Shown piece after piece: positions 1 to 12,900 of a stretch of DNA of 64,000 nucleotides. The notes under the pieces are model-generated. The model searched no databases, was not told the origin of the DNA, and saw only the letters and a program-made list of their open reading frames with translations. The stretch is from Isoperla grammatica. Its lineage: Eukaryota; Arthropoda; Insecta; Plecoptera; Perlodidae. Made by a program: the position numbers and the translations under genes. The number at the start of each line of letters is the position of its first letter. The first letter of the stretch is position 1. The DNA is taken from assembly GCA_945910005.1 (NCBI GenBank), contig OX246746.1:17774995-17838994 (forward strand), given 5' to 3'.

Positions 1-201
1 ACACTACAGTAGGGCCTATAAATAAAAAAGGAGACCTTTTCTCCAGAGATAAAAAGGTTTTTCCCACTCGAATCTAATTTTGGATTTCTCGACCCGTAAC
101 TATTTTAAAGTTCGAATTCAAATTTAGAATGTAGGCTATGCACAACCCTAGTGTTTACCGATACTTTTGTGACACAATGAAAGGCAAAAATAATACTAGG
201 A

Positions 202-975
202 TCACATTGCAGTCTCCAGTGGTTGACTCTTGCTTCGATTGAAGTTTGGTGCTCCAAGTGAAGAGGGTTCATTGAGATCTATGTTCGTTTCCAGGATCAC
301 TTCACTCTTTGATCGAATAGGAACCGTTGGCTCATTATGGTCGGTCTGAATTAACATGTGACTTTTGGGTCTTTCTGCATCAATGTCAGTCTCTAAAAGG
401 TCCCCATTGAACGTGGTTTCCGTGGTGGTATACGGTAGATGGGATTCGGGGGTAGGAAGACCAAGGGAGTTGAAGGTATCTAGAGGAGGGGGTGGGTGGG
501 GATACCTGAAAGGTTCCACTGGTTTCAGGGAGTAATCTTTATCCAGTTTGTGTATGCCATGATTTTCATATTCTAACCCGCGCTTCATGTCGAGGGTGGA
601 GTCAGTCATAGCAAGACTAGTATCTAAGGGAAGAGTTGAAGAATTCTGCAAGTAGTCCAGTGTGCTTGGCCCGTCGTCGTTGTATTCCGAATTCGTGGTC
701 GACTGCCAATTTTCCCGCGAAGCAAAGGTGGAATTATCGCGGAAACCGTCGTTTCTGTAAGCTAGATCGAAACTCGGATTCACTGCTTCCGTAGCACTGG
801 GAAAGTTAAAGCTTCTAGCGGAAGAGGCGTTCGGGTTGTGAGCCTCGTAGATATCGTAGCTTTGGTTGTCTTCCACAGAGGAGTTGAACTGAGACTTATC
901 CATGGAATCCAGACTGCCATTCATCTTCTTGTAGTCCGAGCCTTTCATCAATGACGGGCTGGACCGTTGGCTCTG
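202..975 (-). CDS. bark: bark exon 30: cytoplasmic tail ending in ETAM
   Basis: Residues 2674-2930 and the TGA stop at 204-202. A serine/asparagine-rich, probably disordered tail with a polyproline patch (RYPHPPPPLD), two RSKS motifs and a C-terminal ETAM that fits a class I PDZ ligand (T at -2, hydrophobic last residue). The acceptor TTTGCAG lies next to a second CAG. The nearer upstream AG gives this start; use of the other would change one glutamine. Confidence 0.92.
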   Translation of the reverse strand, partial: QSQRSSPSLMKGSDYKKMNGSLDSMDKSQFNSSVEDNQSYDIYEAHNPNASSARSFNFPSATEAVNPSFDLAYRNDGFRDNSTFASRENWQSTTNSEYNDDGPSTLDYLQNSSTLPLDTSLAMTDSTLDMKRGLEYENHGIHKLDKDYSLKPVEPFRYPHPPPPLDTFNSLGLPTPESHLPYTTTETTFNGDLLETDIDAERPKSHMLIQTDHNEPTVPIRSKSEVILETNIDLNEPSSLGAPNFNRSKSQPLETAM

Positions 976-3900
976 CTGCAAACAGACATTAGTGTTACAC
1001 CTGTGGTAACATATAAACTACAGTGGTTTTATAAAGAATGCTGAGCACAGTGTACTTCATAAGAGTTATTTTTGATAATGTAATGTTGCCACGTCATCTA
1101 TAAATCAAGAATATGACAGAAAGCTTCTCTACCATAACATTTAGTCTAAAAACAATCCATGAGCCATTACGTATCCCAGCTTGCAGAAGAGTAACAAAAG
1201 TAGATCAGGAAGGTTTTTGTCATCACATCACACATGGTATACAAGACTGGTGATATAAAAAGAGAAGCCTCTGCTTTTGACAGTCACACAAGTTTCAAGC
1301 ATTCAAAGAGAAAGAAATAAAGTTACACTAGACCATAATAAAACTTAAATGCCCATCTACATTGCAACTTTCTGCATTGCAAAGAATATTAAGTTAACCT
1401 TATGGCGAAAGATGTTTCCGTCCACATTGACTTGACATAGACTAAAAGACATAGGCGTAGACTTGGAAGTTTGCAAACATCAAACGTAAGGACGTGTCAC
1501 GTAGGAGTCAACCAATCAGACAGGTGTCATGTGAATGTCGCCGCCAACAGCCGACTCGCAGTAGCCAGGCCTTTGTGAAAGCTTTCATTCCTACTAAATA
1601 TACGTCACTAATTTAACATCCTTACGTCTTGCAATGGGGTGGGCTATTACCCATTAATGTATTTCTTATTCTTGTTCCCAAATGCAGGTTACGTCATAAT
1701 AACTATTTGATTCGTCCTTACATAATGTCTCTGCACTTCTGGGAGAGAGCACCCAAGTGCTATGGCCATTTTGCACTTTGGCTACATGGTTCGACGCTTT
1801 TTTACATTGTTATATAGCTGCTTAGCAACTGGGAATAATATAGCTGCCAATTTCCAATACCGGGAATGAGAATCTCAGACGCGCCCTCCAATAATATTGC
1901 AGTCCATTGTACAGTAACTATAAGCCCACGATTTGAGTTGAATAAATTAGCATATTAGCACTTAAAAAAACCCTTCCTTAGGCCATATATACATACCGGT
2001 ACATACATACATACATACATACATACATACATACATACATACATACATACATACATACATACATACATACATACATACATACAAACATACATACATACAT
2101 ACATACATACATACGAACATACAAACATACATACATTTTTTAGCATCTGTTAACTATGCATCTGCATTATCTATTAAATACACATCTTTAAATCAATAAC
2201 ACACAAAAAACATATATCAAACTCAGATATTCACTCTCACAATACCACTTAAACGCTCTTTCAAAGGAACTAAAACCCTCGTAAGTGTGGCACTGATATA
2301 ACCTTCTCACTGATATAACTTTCTCCCACACAATCTGCCTAATATCAATAGTTTCTGCATCTAAGGTTTACTGAGAGCAATCCATTCTGTGCGAAACAAG
2401 ACTTACGGGCACGTTCTTCCTCCGAAGTCCAGAGAAATCTGTGAAGCTGGCATGAGTGGAGGCGAGACCTACGGAGCGAACAGAATGGAGAGACTGTCGT
2501 ATAGAGTTTCTCCTCTCTAATCTCTCTATATGACGATGCCGAGACTTGGAGTACCAGAAGCCAGCTGCCAGGGCAACCAAGAGAATGGCAAGGCCCACGA
2601 CCCCAATCACTGCCACGGTAAGGATATCGTCCCGCCAACTGAGGGGGTCAATCAGTACCTTTGGATCTGTAACAGTAACACATGCCCACTTTATAGCCTC
2701 TTTTGCTCCTTCTACAGCCTACTTTAGTTGTTTGTTTTCAGTATTTGCCTCCATTCAAGTCCATTATTATGGCCCAATCCCAACCAATTCCACCAGATAT
2801 CAAGAATTGGTGTGAAAAACCACAACCCTTACAACAAATCAAATACATTTGTATTTACTGGCTACCCACTTAGTAACAGGGACTGGATATGTATATATAC
2901 ATACATATACTATTTATTACCTGCCTCATTGATACGAAAGCTCTAAAGTCACTGTCAACATATATGCCAGTATCATATTGATCGATGACTAGTCAAAAAG
3001 CAAACCAAAATATGAATATAGTGAGTGCTCTTTCTTATGAATGTTCATTGCACCAATAAATGATTCCATTTTTAAAATGTTTTAATTTAAATTTTTTAAT
3101 GTGTTGTTGCAACTTGCAACACACCATTCACAGATAAATAAGAACATTTGAAAATGGAAACATGGATTGGAACAAAGAAACATTCATAAGAGCACTTCAT
3201 TCCCTAGGGGATGGCATGTGGTTTACTTTGTGTGTGTGATTTTAAAGCAATTTTAATAAACCGAAATTGGGGGTTCGTTAGGGTAAGTGGGTGCCGAGCC
3301 TTATAGAAAAACTCACATATAATGGATTGATGCACACTCCCATTTTAGAAACTCAAATGAATGTAGGGTGCAGATAATACAGTAATATTAAGACTCGACT
3401 ACATAGACGAATAAAACAAACCTGTTTCGCAGAGGAATGGATTGAGTTGTCGACAGTCGTCGATATCGATAGTTTGGTATGCGAACACGGTGCACTTGTT
3501 GATTCTGTCGATGTTCTGCACCCAAACATGGTCGTAATACTGATACGTCTCCTGCTGCTGCCTCAGGAACTTGTACAAGTTGAGGTAGTTTCCCATAACG
3601 TACGGCATGGACGCGTTTACAGACTAGAGACAGATATGACACGTTAGACGTTACTACACTATTAGCTGGCAAGTGGCTATGAATTATTTAACGGCAAAGG
3701 ATAGTCTCACTGTAAAACGGCAACAATTTTACGTTCTTGAATTTATATTTTGAGAACGATACACAATATTGAAAAAGTGACGATTGAGCAGGACGTAGTT
3801 TTGTGAGAGCTACAATCTGGATTAATACAATTTCAAATATTGCTATCATTACGGTTGATGTATGAAAAGCCAATTCATAATTAATTCCTTAATTGGCTTT

Positions 3901-6900
3901 TCAAAAATCAACCGTAATGATAGCAATATTTGAAATTTTATTAATCCAGATTGTAGCTCTCACAAAACTACGTCCTGCTCAATCGTCACTTTTTCAATAT
4001 TGTGTATCGTTCTCAAAATATAAATTAAAGAACGTTTATTTGTTGCCGTTTTACAGTGAGACTATCCTTTCGCCTTAACAGAATATCTATACAAGAATGT
4101 TACCCGGCAAAATAGACGGGCCTCCTCGAACGCCATCGGAGCTCCCACGTAGATGTAACAAGTATCCCCCACTTGCATCCAGCTCGGGGGGCATTTGCCG
4201 CTGAGAATGGTTTCGTTGTTCATGTGGAACGGGCGGAATTCCACTTCTAGCAAATCGGGAGCATCTGTGCGGTCTCGAATCCTCCCCGAAACGGCCAACG
4301 TTTCATTGTAGCTCCAGTAGTTGTGTTTGGCATTGATTGATGTTTTCCAAAGACTCCACGATTCTCGGTTTCTACAACCATATGTTGTGGTTACTTGAGA
4401 CACTTATATACCACTGATATATTTATGTTACAATTCTTTATTACAGTTCTCAGTGTTGGGTTCACGATTACAATTCACATAATACATGCATTTGAAAATT
4501 AGAAATGAATTTAGGTGCCCAGGGCATAACGTTACAGTGTACCTGTGTGCGTAAATGTATCACTTGCATTGCATGTTTAATTTAAAGCCTGTGGGTTAGG
4601 TTTGCCCGAGGGCCTGGATGAGAGGTCATCCCGACATCCCTAGCCAATCCACCAATGATAATAATAAACAATAATGACTTCACAATAACAGAGCCCAAAT
4701 CAAGTAGATACTTACAATGAAGTGTTCACAGTGACTATTTCGTAATCATTGTCTGGATTGTAAAGGACGTTGTCCACATAGTGTTGGCCAGCAGTGCCAG
4801 CAACAATGGTTCCTCTAGTATCTCGGTCTGTTGCAAAGTTCTTGTAGAATCCATTGTGTGAGGTCGTCTGATAGATCGGCAGGCGGACCTTCTCGAACCC
4901 AGACACCTCGAGAATGTGAAGACCTGTATTGTCTTGGACATAGTTGTAGGTGAAGTTTGAAACCACCTGCAAATGAGATACATTCATATTAGCCTACAAT
5001 GTTAACAATCAATTACCAGGTCTAGGATTGAATAAGGAAGTACGATATTACGGAAAGAATCATTAAGGTAGGTGAGAGCAGACGGGACTAGGGGAAAAGA
5101 TGGAGCAAAGGACAATGTAGGTCCAATTGGTAAAAAGAAAAACGTTCATTTTAAAATCAAATTTTACTTGTTACTCTTTGTTTTACTAGAAATTACTCAT
5201 CAACTTATATAACATTTATGCAAAATTGAATATTTTAAATTAATTATTTTCAGTAGGCCTATATAAAAACTCGAAATGTAAATTTTTATAAAATTTAGCA
5301 CAAATTACCCGCTGTTATTGGAAATTAGCAAAAACAGCGTATTTTAACATTAAATAGCAAAAATAGAAATTATTAGTTAGATATGCATATAACAAATACA
5401 AAATTTGACAAAGCAATTCTAAACCCAATTTTCTCACATTTAAGATTTTTACTTAATAGTTTTAACTAAACAAAGCACATCTTTACACCAAAATTCTCTA
5501 ATGTGGTACGCAATGTATGCACGGTAGCTAGCTTTGAGGTTAGCAAGAACATAGTTTATTAAGAACTTGCCTGTTTGAGGACAATGACATTGTCGTAGTC
5601 GACGGCATTCCTCGTGAAGAAGTTACGGTAGATGACGACCTCCTGGTAGGGGCTACTCTGTCTGCCCTCGACATAGAGAGCCGGGTTATTCACGTTGTCC
5701 ACAAACAGGTTATTGTGAATCCACCCCTTGAGTGAAGTGGCCGATCCACGTGAGTCTGCGCGGATAACCAGCCCGCCCTGATTCTTCCGCACCAGGTTGT
5801 TCTACAGATACACGTTATTTCATTAGTATTACACTCCTGATAATGGGATGCACATCGATAATATAAAAACTATCGATAATAGAAAAGATGAGTGCATTAT
5901 CGATCGATAATATCGAACGATGATAAATTTACAAAATTGAAGCAATCTTTTACAGTTTCAGTGATATGTCGCCTAATCGAGCACATAAGGATATGGCAAC
6001 ATTACTTGGACACATCTGATGTGACACTGCTGAGAGTATAATCACATTTTACGAGGCCCGACGCCTAGTATTTTGGCGGTATCTATGAGTATTTCAATAC
6101 TAGAAAGGTCCGAGAAGAACGAAATAATGCTTTACGAACACTCTTTTAGAAATCAGACCATTCGATAATATTTGTATTATCGATTATCGAAATTTTATTG
6201 CATATCGAATATCGAACGATAATATCGATTATCGTGTGCATCCCTACCTGATAATAACAGGCACTGCATATTTATTTATACATGTAACAAGTTAGACTTA
6301 AAAAATGTAAATACCAGAGCTTAATTCTAACAAAACAATTAAAACAGTCTGTTTCCATTCAGTTTCTAAATTCCTGACATGACATAGTAAAATACTTCAA
6401 ATAATTTAGATTATATATGTACCATAATTTAATAATTTTTCGTAGGAATACCCATTATAGGGTACACACCAGCTTTACCTGATGTGCCCCTCTTCAGGTG
6501 ACTAACTTAGGTTATTAAGGTGTTTGGATAGTTGGGAAGGAATGTCCAAGGGCTGATAGTATGACTCAATCCAGCATTCGCTTTTACGACTGAGGAAAAC
6601 CTCGGAAAAACCTTCAGTCAGAACTGCCGGTGGCCGGAATCGAACCGGCGACCTCCCGAATTAGAGTCTCGCATCTTACCGCTGAGCCACCTCTATCGGC
6701 TATGTACCATAGTAGTGGTAGTATTATATTAGAAGCAATTTGTAATGCTACCAATATTGTAGAACTAGTATATAGTATCATATTAATGTATAGCTATGTA
6801 ATTATCTATACAATTTTGCAAAAAAAAATCCAAATTCCAGCTCCAAACTGGACATGACTTGCTTGCTAAGCACCTGCATAGGTTTGGAGTTTTAGAATCC

Positions 6901-9900
6901 AGTACATGTAGGATGTGTGGAGTCGTGGAACAAAACAGGAAGCATCTTTTTGAATGCGCTATCTGAAGGCCGAATGAGACAAAATGCCAAATGGCAGGAA
7001 AAGAAAGGAACATGAGTCCTATCTCTACTGGCTAACTAGAAAACACATGATGGCATGAGTTGTGGGCATATGAAAAGGAGAAGAGTATTGCTGCCATCTG
7101 GTGCTGTTATCAATGCAAAATTGTGTGAACTAGGTCGATCTAAAAGAGTACAGGACAGTTCCTATAGTCTGGCACGATAAATTAAAATAGACTCCACAAA
7201 AACATTTGTTCTCGCATGTGATTCTTACCCTGAAGTAAATATTCTGTGTGTTTTGAATGTCCATGTGGATGGCAGCTTTACAAGTTGTGAAGTTTCCATA
7301 CATCTTCTGGCAGTTCTGGTCGATCTGATTCCATTCCATCGTTACCGTCGGATTCACTTCTCCCGCACTTCCGTAGCTGACGGCGCCTTCTCGATTGTTT
7401 GAGAGGACCGAGTAGGAGATGTTGTGCTGCACGTCACGATCTAGAATAACACACAATGCTGCTTTAGATATCAAATTAACACGTATTCTTCTAATATGTC
7501 TGCATCATGTTAAGTTGGTTTTTAATTTTTAATAGGCAATGTTTGATGTTTAAATACAAACATCATAATGCAATAGTTACATGTCAATACAGTTCTTATG
7601 TTAAACAGCAATGAACATAAATTAGCACCGTACCTCGTTAACCCGGAATATGACAAATGAAACACAGACTTTAATTTTAACCTGGGTCAATTAATTTAAA
7701 AAACTTATTTAAAAAGGAGGAAAATAAATAAAACTATACACCATAAAATGAAAACATCCGAAAAACAAATAAAAATAAAATAAAATAAATAAAATAAATT
7801 CACATTTAGAGTCTACCCACTCAGTAATTAAACTGATTTGCAGTGGGGGACTTTAATTTAAAGTTACTAAACCAACCCTGTAGGCTTCGAACACCATCGA
7901 CGAGTGAGCGATAACCAATCAAAGATCGATATTTCAAATACGAAACATATGAATCAGTGATTGGACACCACTTGAACAGTAACTACAGTCATAAACAACA
8001 CTTCCTGAAGTGTATTCATTTTTCGAGAGTTCCGCTCTCTTCCTCAAGAGGGCACATACCGTGCATTGTCTGCTTTGTAATGTGAGTTATGCTTTGGCAT
8101 TGTGTAAATTCAGACATTTTTGCAAAACATTAAAAAAATTTTGTAAATTGTGATCTTTTTTTTCCTGTGCAGAGTTGGCCTCTTCAGCCATTCTTCTTTC
8201 TTGCTATCCAATATAAGGCTGCCTCCTTTTCTGTCCTGCTCACTTCGTCGGGCAGGGAGTCGATGTCCCTTGGATGAATTTTATTTGGCGCTACATATCA
8301 TACATATCTACTATCTAGTAGTGAAATAGCTTGGAATATATTTGTCTTGGTAGGTGTACTTACTGAACCCGATTGCAGAAATGGGTATGGTAACTATCTC
8401 GGCAATGAAGCCATGTATGTTGCTGGCGCCATGCGCAAACAGTCGGATACTCAAACTCGGAAGTCGGGTCTTGAAGAACTTCTTCTCGTTGTTGCTTCCA
8501 ACTTGGATCTGGCCGATGACGTCGGACGACACATTGTAAATGTCTCCGTCGTAGAGCGTGATACTGTCGGCTCTACCCGGCTTCCCAGTTGAGTTCAATA
8601 AGTTGAACTGCAGCAGTCTGTTGAAACAATTCAGTTCTAATAAGTAATTTAGCAAATAGTTTTTGCCATCATTGAACATTTCAAAACTAATAATATTATT
8701 GTTGTTGTTGTTGAAAAAAAGTCCATATGACATTTATTAGAGCCCTACCCATCCAGCTAGCCTATTAAAAATACATAGTAAAAATTGCATCGTCAATTTG
8801 ACAATAATGCAAATTTCGCTTTATAAAATCCAAAAAGTGGTGTTATTTATTTATTTATTTAATGTCTATCCTATTCAGTTATAAAAACTGATTTACAAAG
8901 GAGGACCTTAAATAAAACTAGGCTATGTAAACAATAAATAATGAAATCATAAATAACAATAACAACAAAAACAAAACAAACTACTTAACTATATAAAATA
9001 AAAATCAAGAACAAGAAAAAAAAATTGAGAAATGAAATAAAATCAAATGAAGTGGAAATTCAATATGTTCCTTACCGGAATCCAAAAGGCTTGGTGTGGT
9101 AGACGCTGTTGAATATCTTCACGCAGTTCACAGGATTGTTGTCATATTTGTAATACACCAGAACACGTTCTTCAATGGTGATTTCCTTGGCAGTGTCGCA
9201 GATGTCGATGAGACTGAAGAGGTTGTACGGAAGATGAATCTCCTTGAGAGGCGTGAACGAGCTCTCGTCAGACTCCCGACCCTCCCCGGTCAACGAGAGA
9301 GCTGAGATGCCGACGCCCAGGGTGTCTTCAATACTGCAACAATAATAACATATTCTCAAACATATTCTCATTGGCAAGAACATGGGTGGCCATATTTCCC
9401 AGGGTGTCCTCGATACTGCAACAATAATAACATATTCTCAAACATATTCTCATTGGCAAGAACAAGAGAGGCCATATTTCCCAGGGTATCCTCGATACTG
9501 CAACGATAATAACACATTCTCATTGCCAAGAACATGGGAGGCCATATTTCCTAGGTCCTAGCCTCATAGGTGTCCTCGATACTACAACAATAATAACACA
9601 TCCTCAGTGACATTTATGCTCGTCCATGCCAATAACATAAGAAGCCATAGTTGATGGTTTTTGTAGGCATTTATTATTAGGAATGCCGCCGATTAGTGTT
9701 ATCTATTTCATAGTCCAAACTGCAATGTTTTTGTCAGCCAAACTAAATCTCTTCAAATTTCCAGAAATATTTTCACAATTACCAAATTTCAAAATTGACT
9801 TACCGGTCTTACGATCGATTAAAATTTATTTTCAGTATTCATAAAAAAAAAAAATTTTGATATTTTACTTTTTCCACTTAAGTTTTCATTTTTCCACAAA

Positions 9901-12900
9901 ATTGATACGATTTTATGTTATTAAGTGTGTCATTAGGCCTGGTTCACCAAATACTTTTTTCTTTTATTTTATTGTTTACTTTCTGAATTGTACAAGCCCC
10001 TTTACAACCCAGTAAAATTGTACTAAAAAAAACAAAAAACAGGACGTGCTCAAAAAATGGTCGCAAAATTTTGAAGAAATTACCATATAACACTAAGATG
10101 TTATTGTATGCGTGTACAAAATTTCAGATTGATCGATCACATTTGATAAATTTTCAATTTTTTATCATAGGCCTATAGTGTCCCCTCGAAAGGTAATTTT
10201 CATAAAATTACCCCATGGGGATTTTAGCGAATTTTGGATATATTGATAGAGTTAATTTTCCGAAGAAAATGAAACTATACCATAAAACCTACTGTTGCAA
10301 TTTGTTTATAGGGTTTAGTGCAAATTTCTCCTAGATCATAAACAGAAGACTAAATTTACAAATGTGTGAAAGAACCCCAGGAATCTGTTGATTCTCGTTG
10401 AATTAGCGCGTACGAAAGAGGCAGTAGAGGAAGATCTGAGGGCAGTATGAGACTACTTAGATTGGGATGTGTATAGCTGCAATAATCAACAGCAGGTAGA
10501 CATGTGTTTTTATGTAGTACATACTAGTAGTTGTACTAGTGTAGTACGAGTCAGTTCCACCTAGTAATCTTTCCTCTCAAACAATAATATGTATTTTATA
10601 TATTCATTGAGTAAACTTTACCACGGGCAGAGTTTCTTAGTTAAAAAGAGTTCGTTTTCCGCGCCAGAAAACTCATGCGTATAAATGCCCGATTGGTTGT
10701 TTAATATACAAGATGGCGATCACTGCGACGAAATGCAGGGTTGCCAGATTACATGCGCCTTGCAGGCAAAGTTCGACGTAGAGCGCGCAACTTCCTAACG
10801 AGGGAGTGGCCATACGAGATTGTTGCGCAGAGCACGATGGTCCAGTGGATCTTGCCTGTCAAGAACTACGCGCCAAGGTCTACTTGATCAGCTTCGCCTA
10901 GATGAGGCGCAAAGGCTTACATGAAACATGGCGTCGCCTTATCAATTGGCCAATATGTGGCCAATATCTTGTACAAAGGTATATATATTATATATATAAA
11001 TCGCCCGCTTTCGGTTGGAGAGCTGCGGTATCTTCCCTCTGACTCAGAAAACGAAAAATATTTGTCTCTGTCCTGTGTTTGAATGGGTGGCTTTGGGGCT
11101 GTATACAAGGCAGTGAAAGCGTCCGGTTTGTAAAACTATCTGGCAACCGTGCGACGACTTGCAATCTTCATAGGCGAGACAAAGCCTAGGCTGCTTCGGC
11201 TCAACTCGTCAGTGTGCCATTACAAAATTGCAATACTTACTTTTAAATTATTTTAAAAAAATGCCTCAGATTATGGCAGCATGTTCGGAACATCTTCATT
11301 CGCTTGCGAGCCAAAGAAATGAATATACAAGGGCCTTAATGTTTGACATCATAACAACGAGTAAGTCATATTTTTCATCTTTGGCAAAACAGCCTGCCAT
11401 GTGGTTCAAGCACTCACACGCTCGCTAACATTAGAAGTAAATGAAACTAAAATAATAAATAGGCGAGGCCTAGACAAAATATTACAACTAGCCTAATATA
11501 ATAGTATTATACCAGTAATAGCCTAGATCTACTAGATAAGATGTAAGCAAATCAGATAAGTTCATAATAAAAAATCAATTTTCATCTTAATTTTAGACAA
11601 TTTTTACAAGTATAGGGTAATCTCTACAGAAATGAGCGATAATTGCATGCATAACTACTAGGCCTAGGCCTATAATACCATAAACATGTGGAATTCTAGG
11701 TACATACAGAGCAAGTCAAGAGATGGTAGCCTAGGCCTAGCCTAGGCCCTAGGCTAGGCCTAATAGGCCAACTATTATGCTAGGCCTAGGCCTAGGCCTA
11801 GTGTTTCATGAAAATATTATCACTGTCAAGACTTAAAGGATAAGCGAGAGTAATGACACAAATGTATCAAAAGCGATAGGCCTATAGGCCTACAAAAGCC
11901 CAGAAACTGAAATAAGAAGTATAAAATTAAGCAAGTGTAAGATCGTAAGATTCATGCAAGATCAAGATGAGAGGCAGGTTAACCAGGCCTAGGCCTAGGC
12001 GGAGACCTAGAGCTATCAAACCTACCTATCTACAAACATATTTTTACAAATTTATAAAATAGGCCTATATTTGCATGTTGTACGTTGTATCCGAGGGCCC
12101 AGTATCCTAGGTTTATCGAGACGACTTGGGTTGGTAACTTTCAATAGTGGATTGGGGGCCAAGGCCTAGGCCTACATACGAAATTTCAGATGGTGGAAAA
12201 TGCCCATTAAGAATGAAAGTTTAGTAAAGCTACAAATGACCATCTGCCGGTGGCAACCTTTCTCACAACCTAATCCACCTTAATGCCACATAATATTACC
12301 AACAACATCAACAGGTATTCTTTTGAAAGTTTTGATCAAATAGTTGGAAGTATTAAAACGATTACTGTAGAACAGTGGGCCTTTAGAGCTGCAGAAAAAT
12401 ATAGACGTAGGTGCCTACAGTTATCTTGAACATTTTGAGAGTAAAAATGGAACCGTTACCCCTATATTTCTCACTCAACAATGGAACTAACTAAATGGAT
12501 CCGATATTGTAAAGAAGTGAATTTCCAAATGGTCTCAATTAAAGAGCTTGATGTGATGACAGTAGGTAGCTAAGTTGAAAACCAATAGAGGTAGAGAGCA
12601 ATTAGTGAGATATCTACTGAGTAATTGAAGAATGTTTACCCGATTATTAAATTAACATGATTAGCTATAGATAATGCTTTCTCTTTCAAGTTTTCAAACC
12701 ACCAACAAAAGTAGAAGGCCATACACCAATACATATGTTGCCCATTTTTGAGAACATTTTATAATTGTTGGCTCACAAACACAGCTTCTGGTCACTAATC
12801 AAACTGGATTCAGAAAGGGACATTCTTGTAAGACAGTTGTACAATGGTTATTAACAGGATGATCATGCACTATGCTGGAGTGTATGGTCTGGGTATAAGC

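Noticed and set aside
1955..2146. Minus-strand frame MYVCMYVC...
   Set aside because: Translation of a (CATA)n microsatellite.
6630..6700. tRNA gene at the SINE heads (also 58576 and 40480)
   Set aside because: The A and B boxes are present, but the anticodon arm does not fold properly and the sequence continues into SINE bodies with target duplications.
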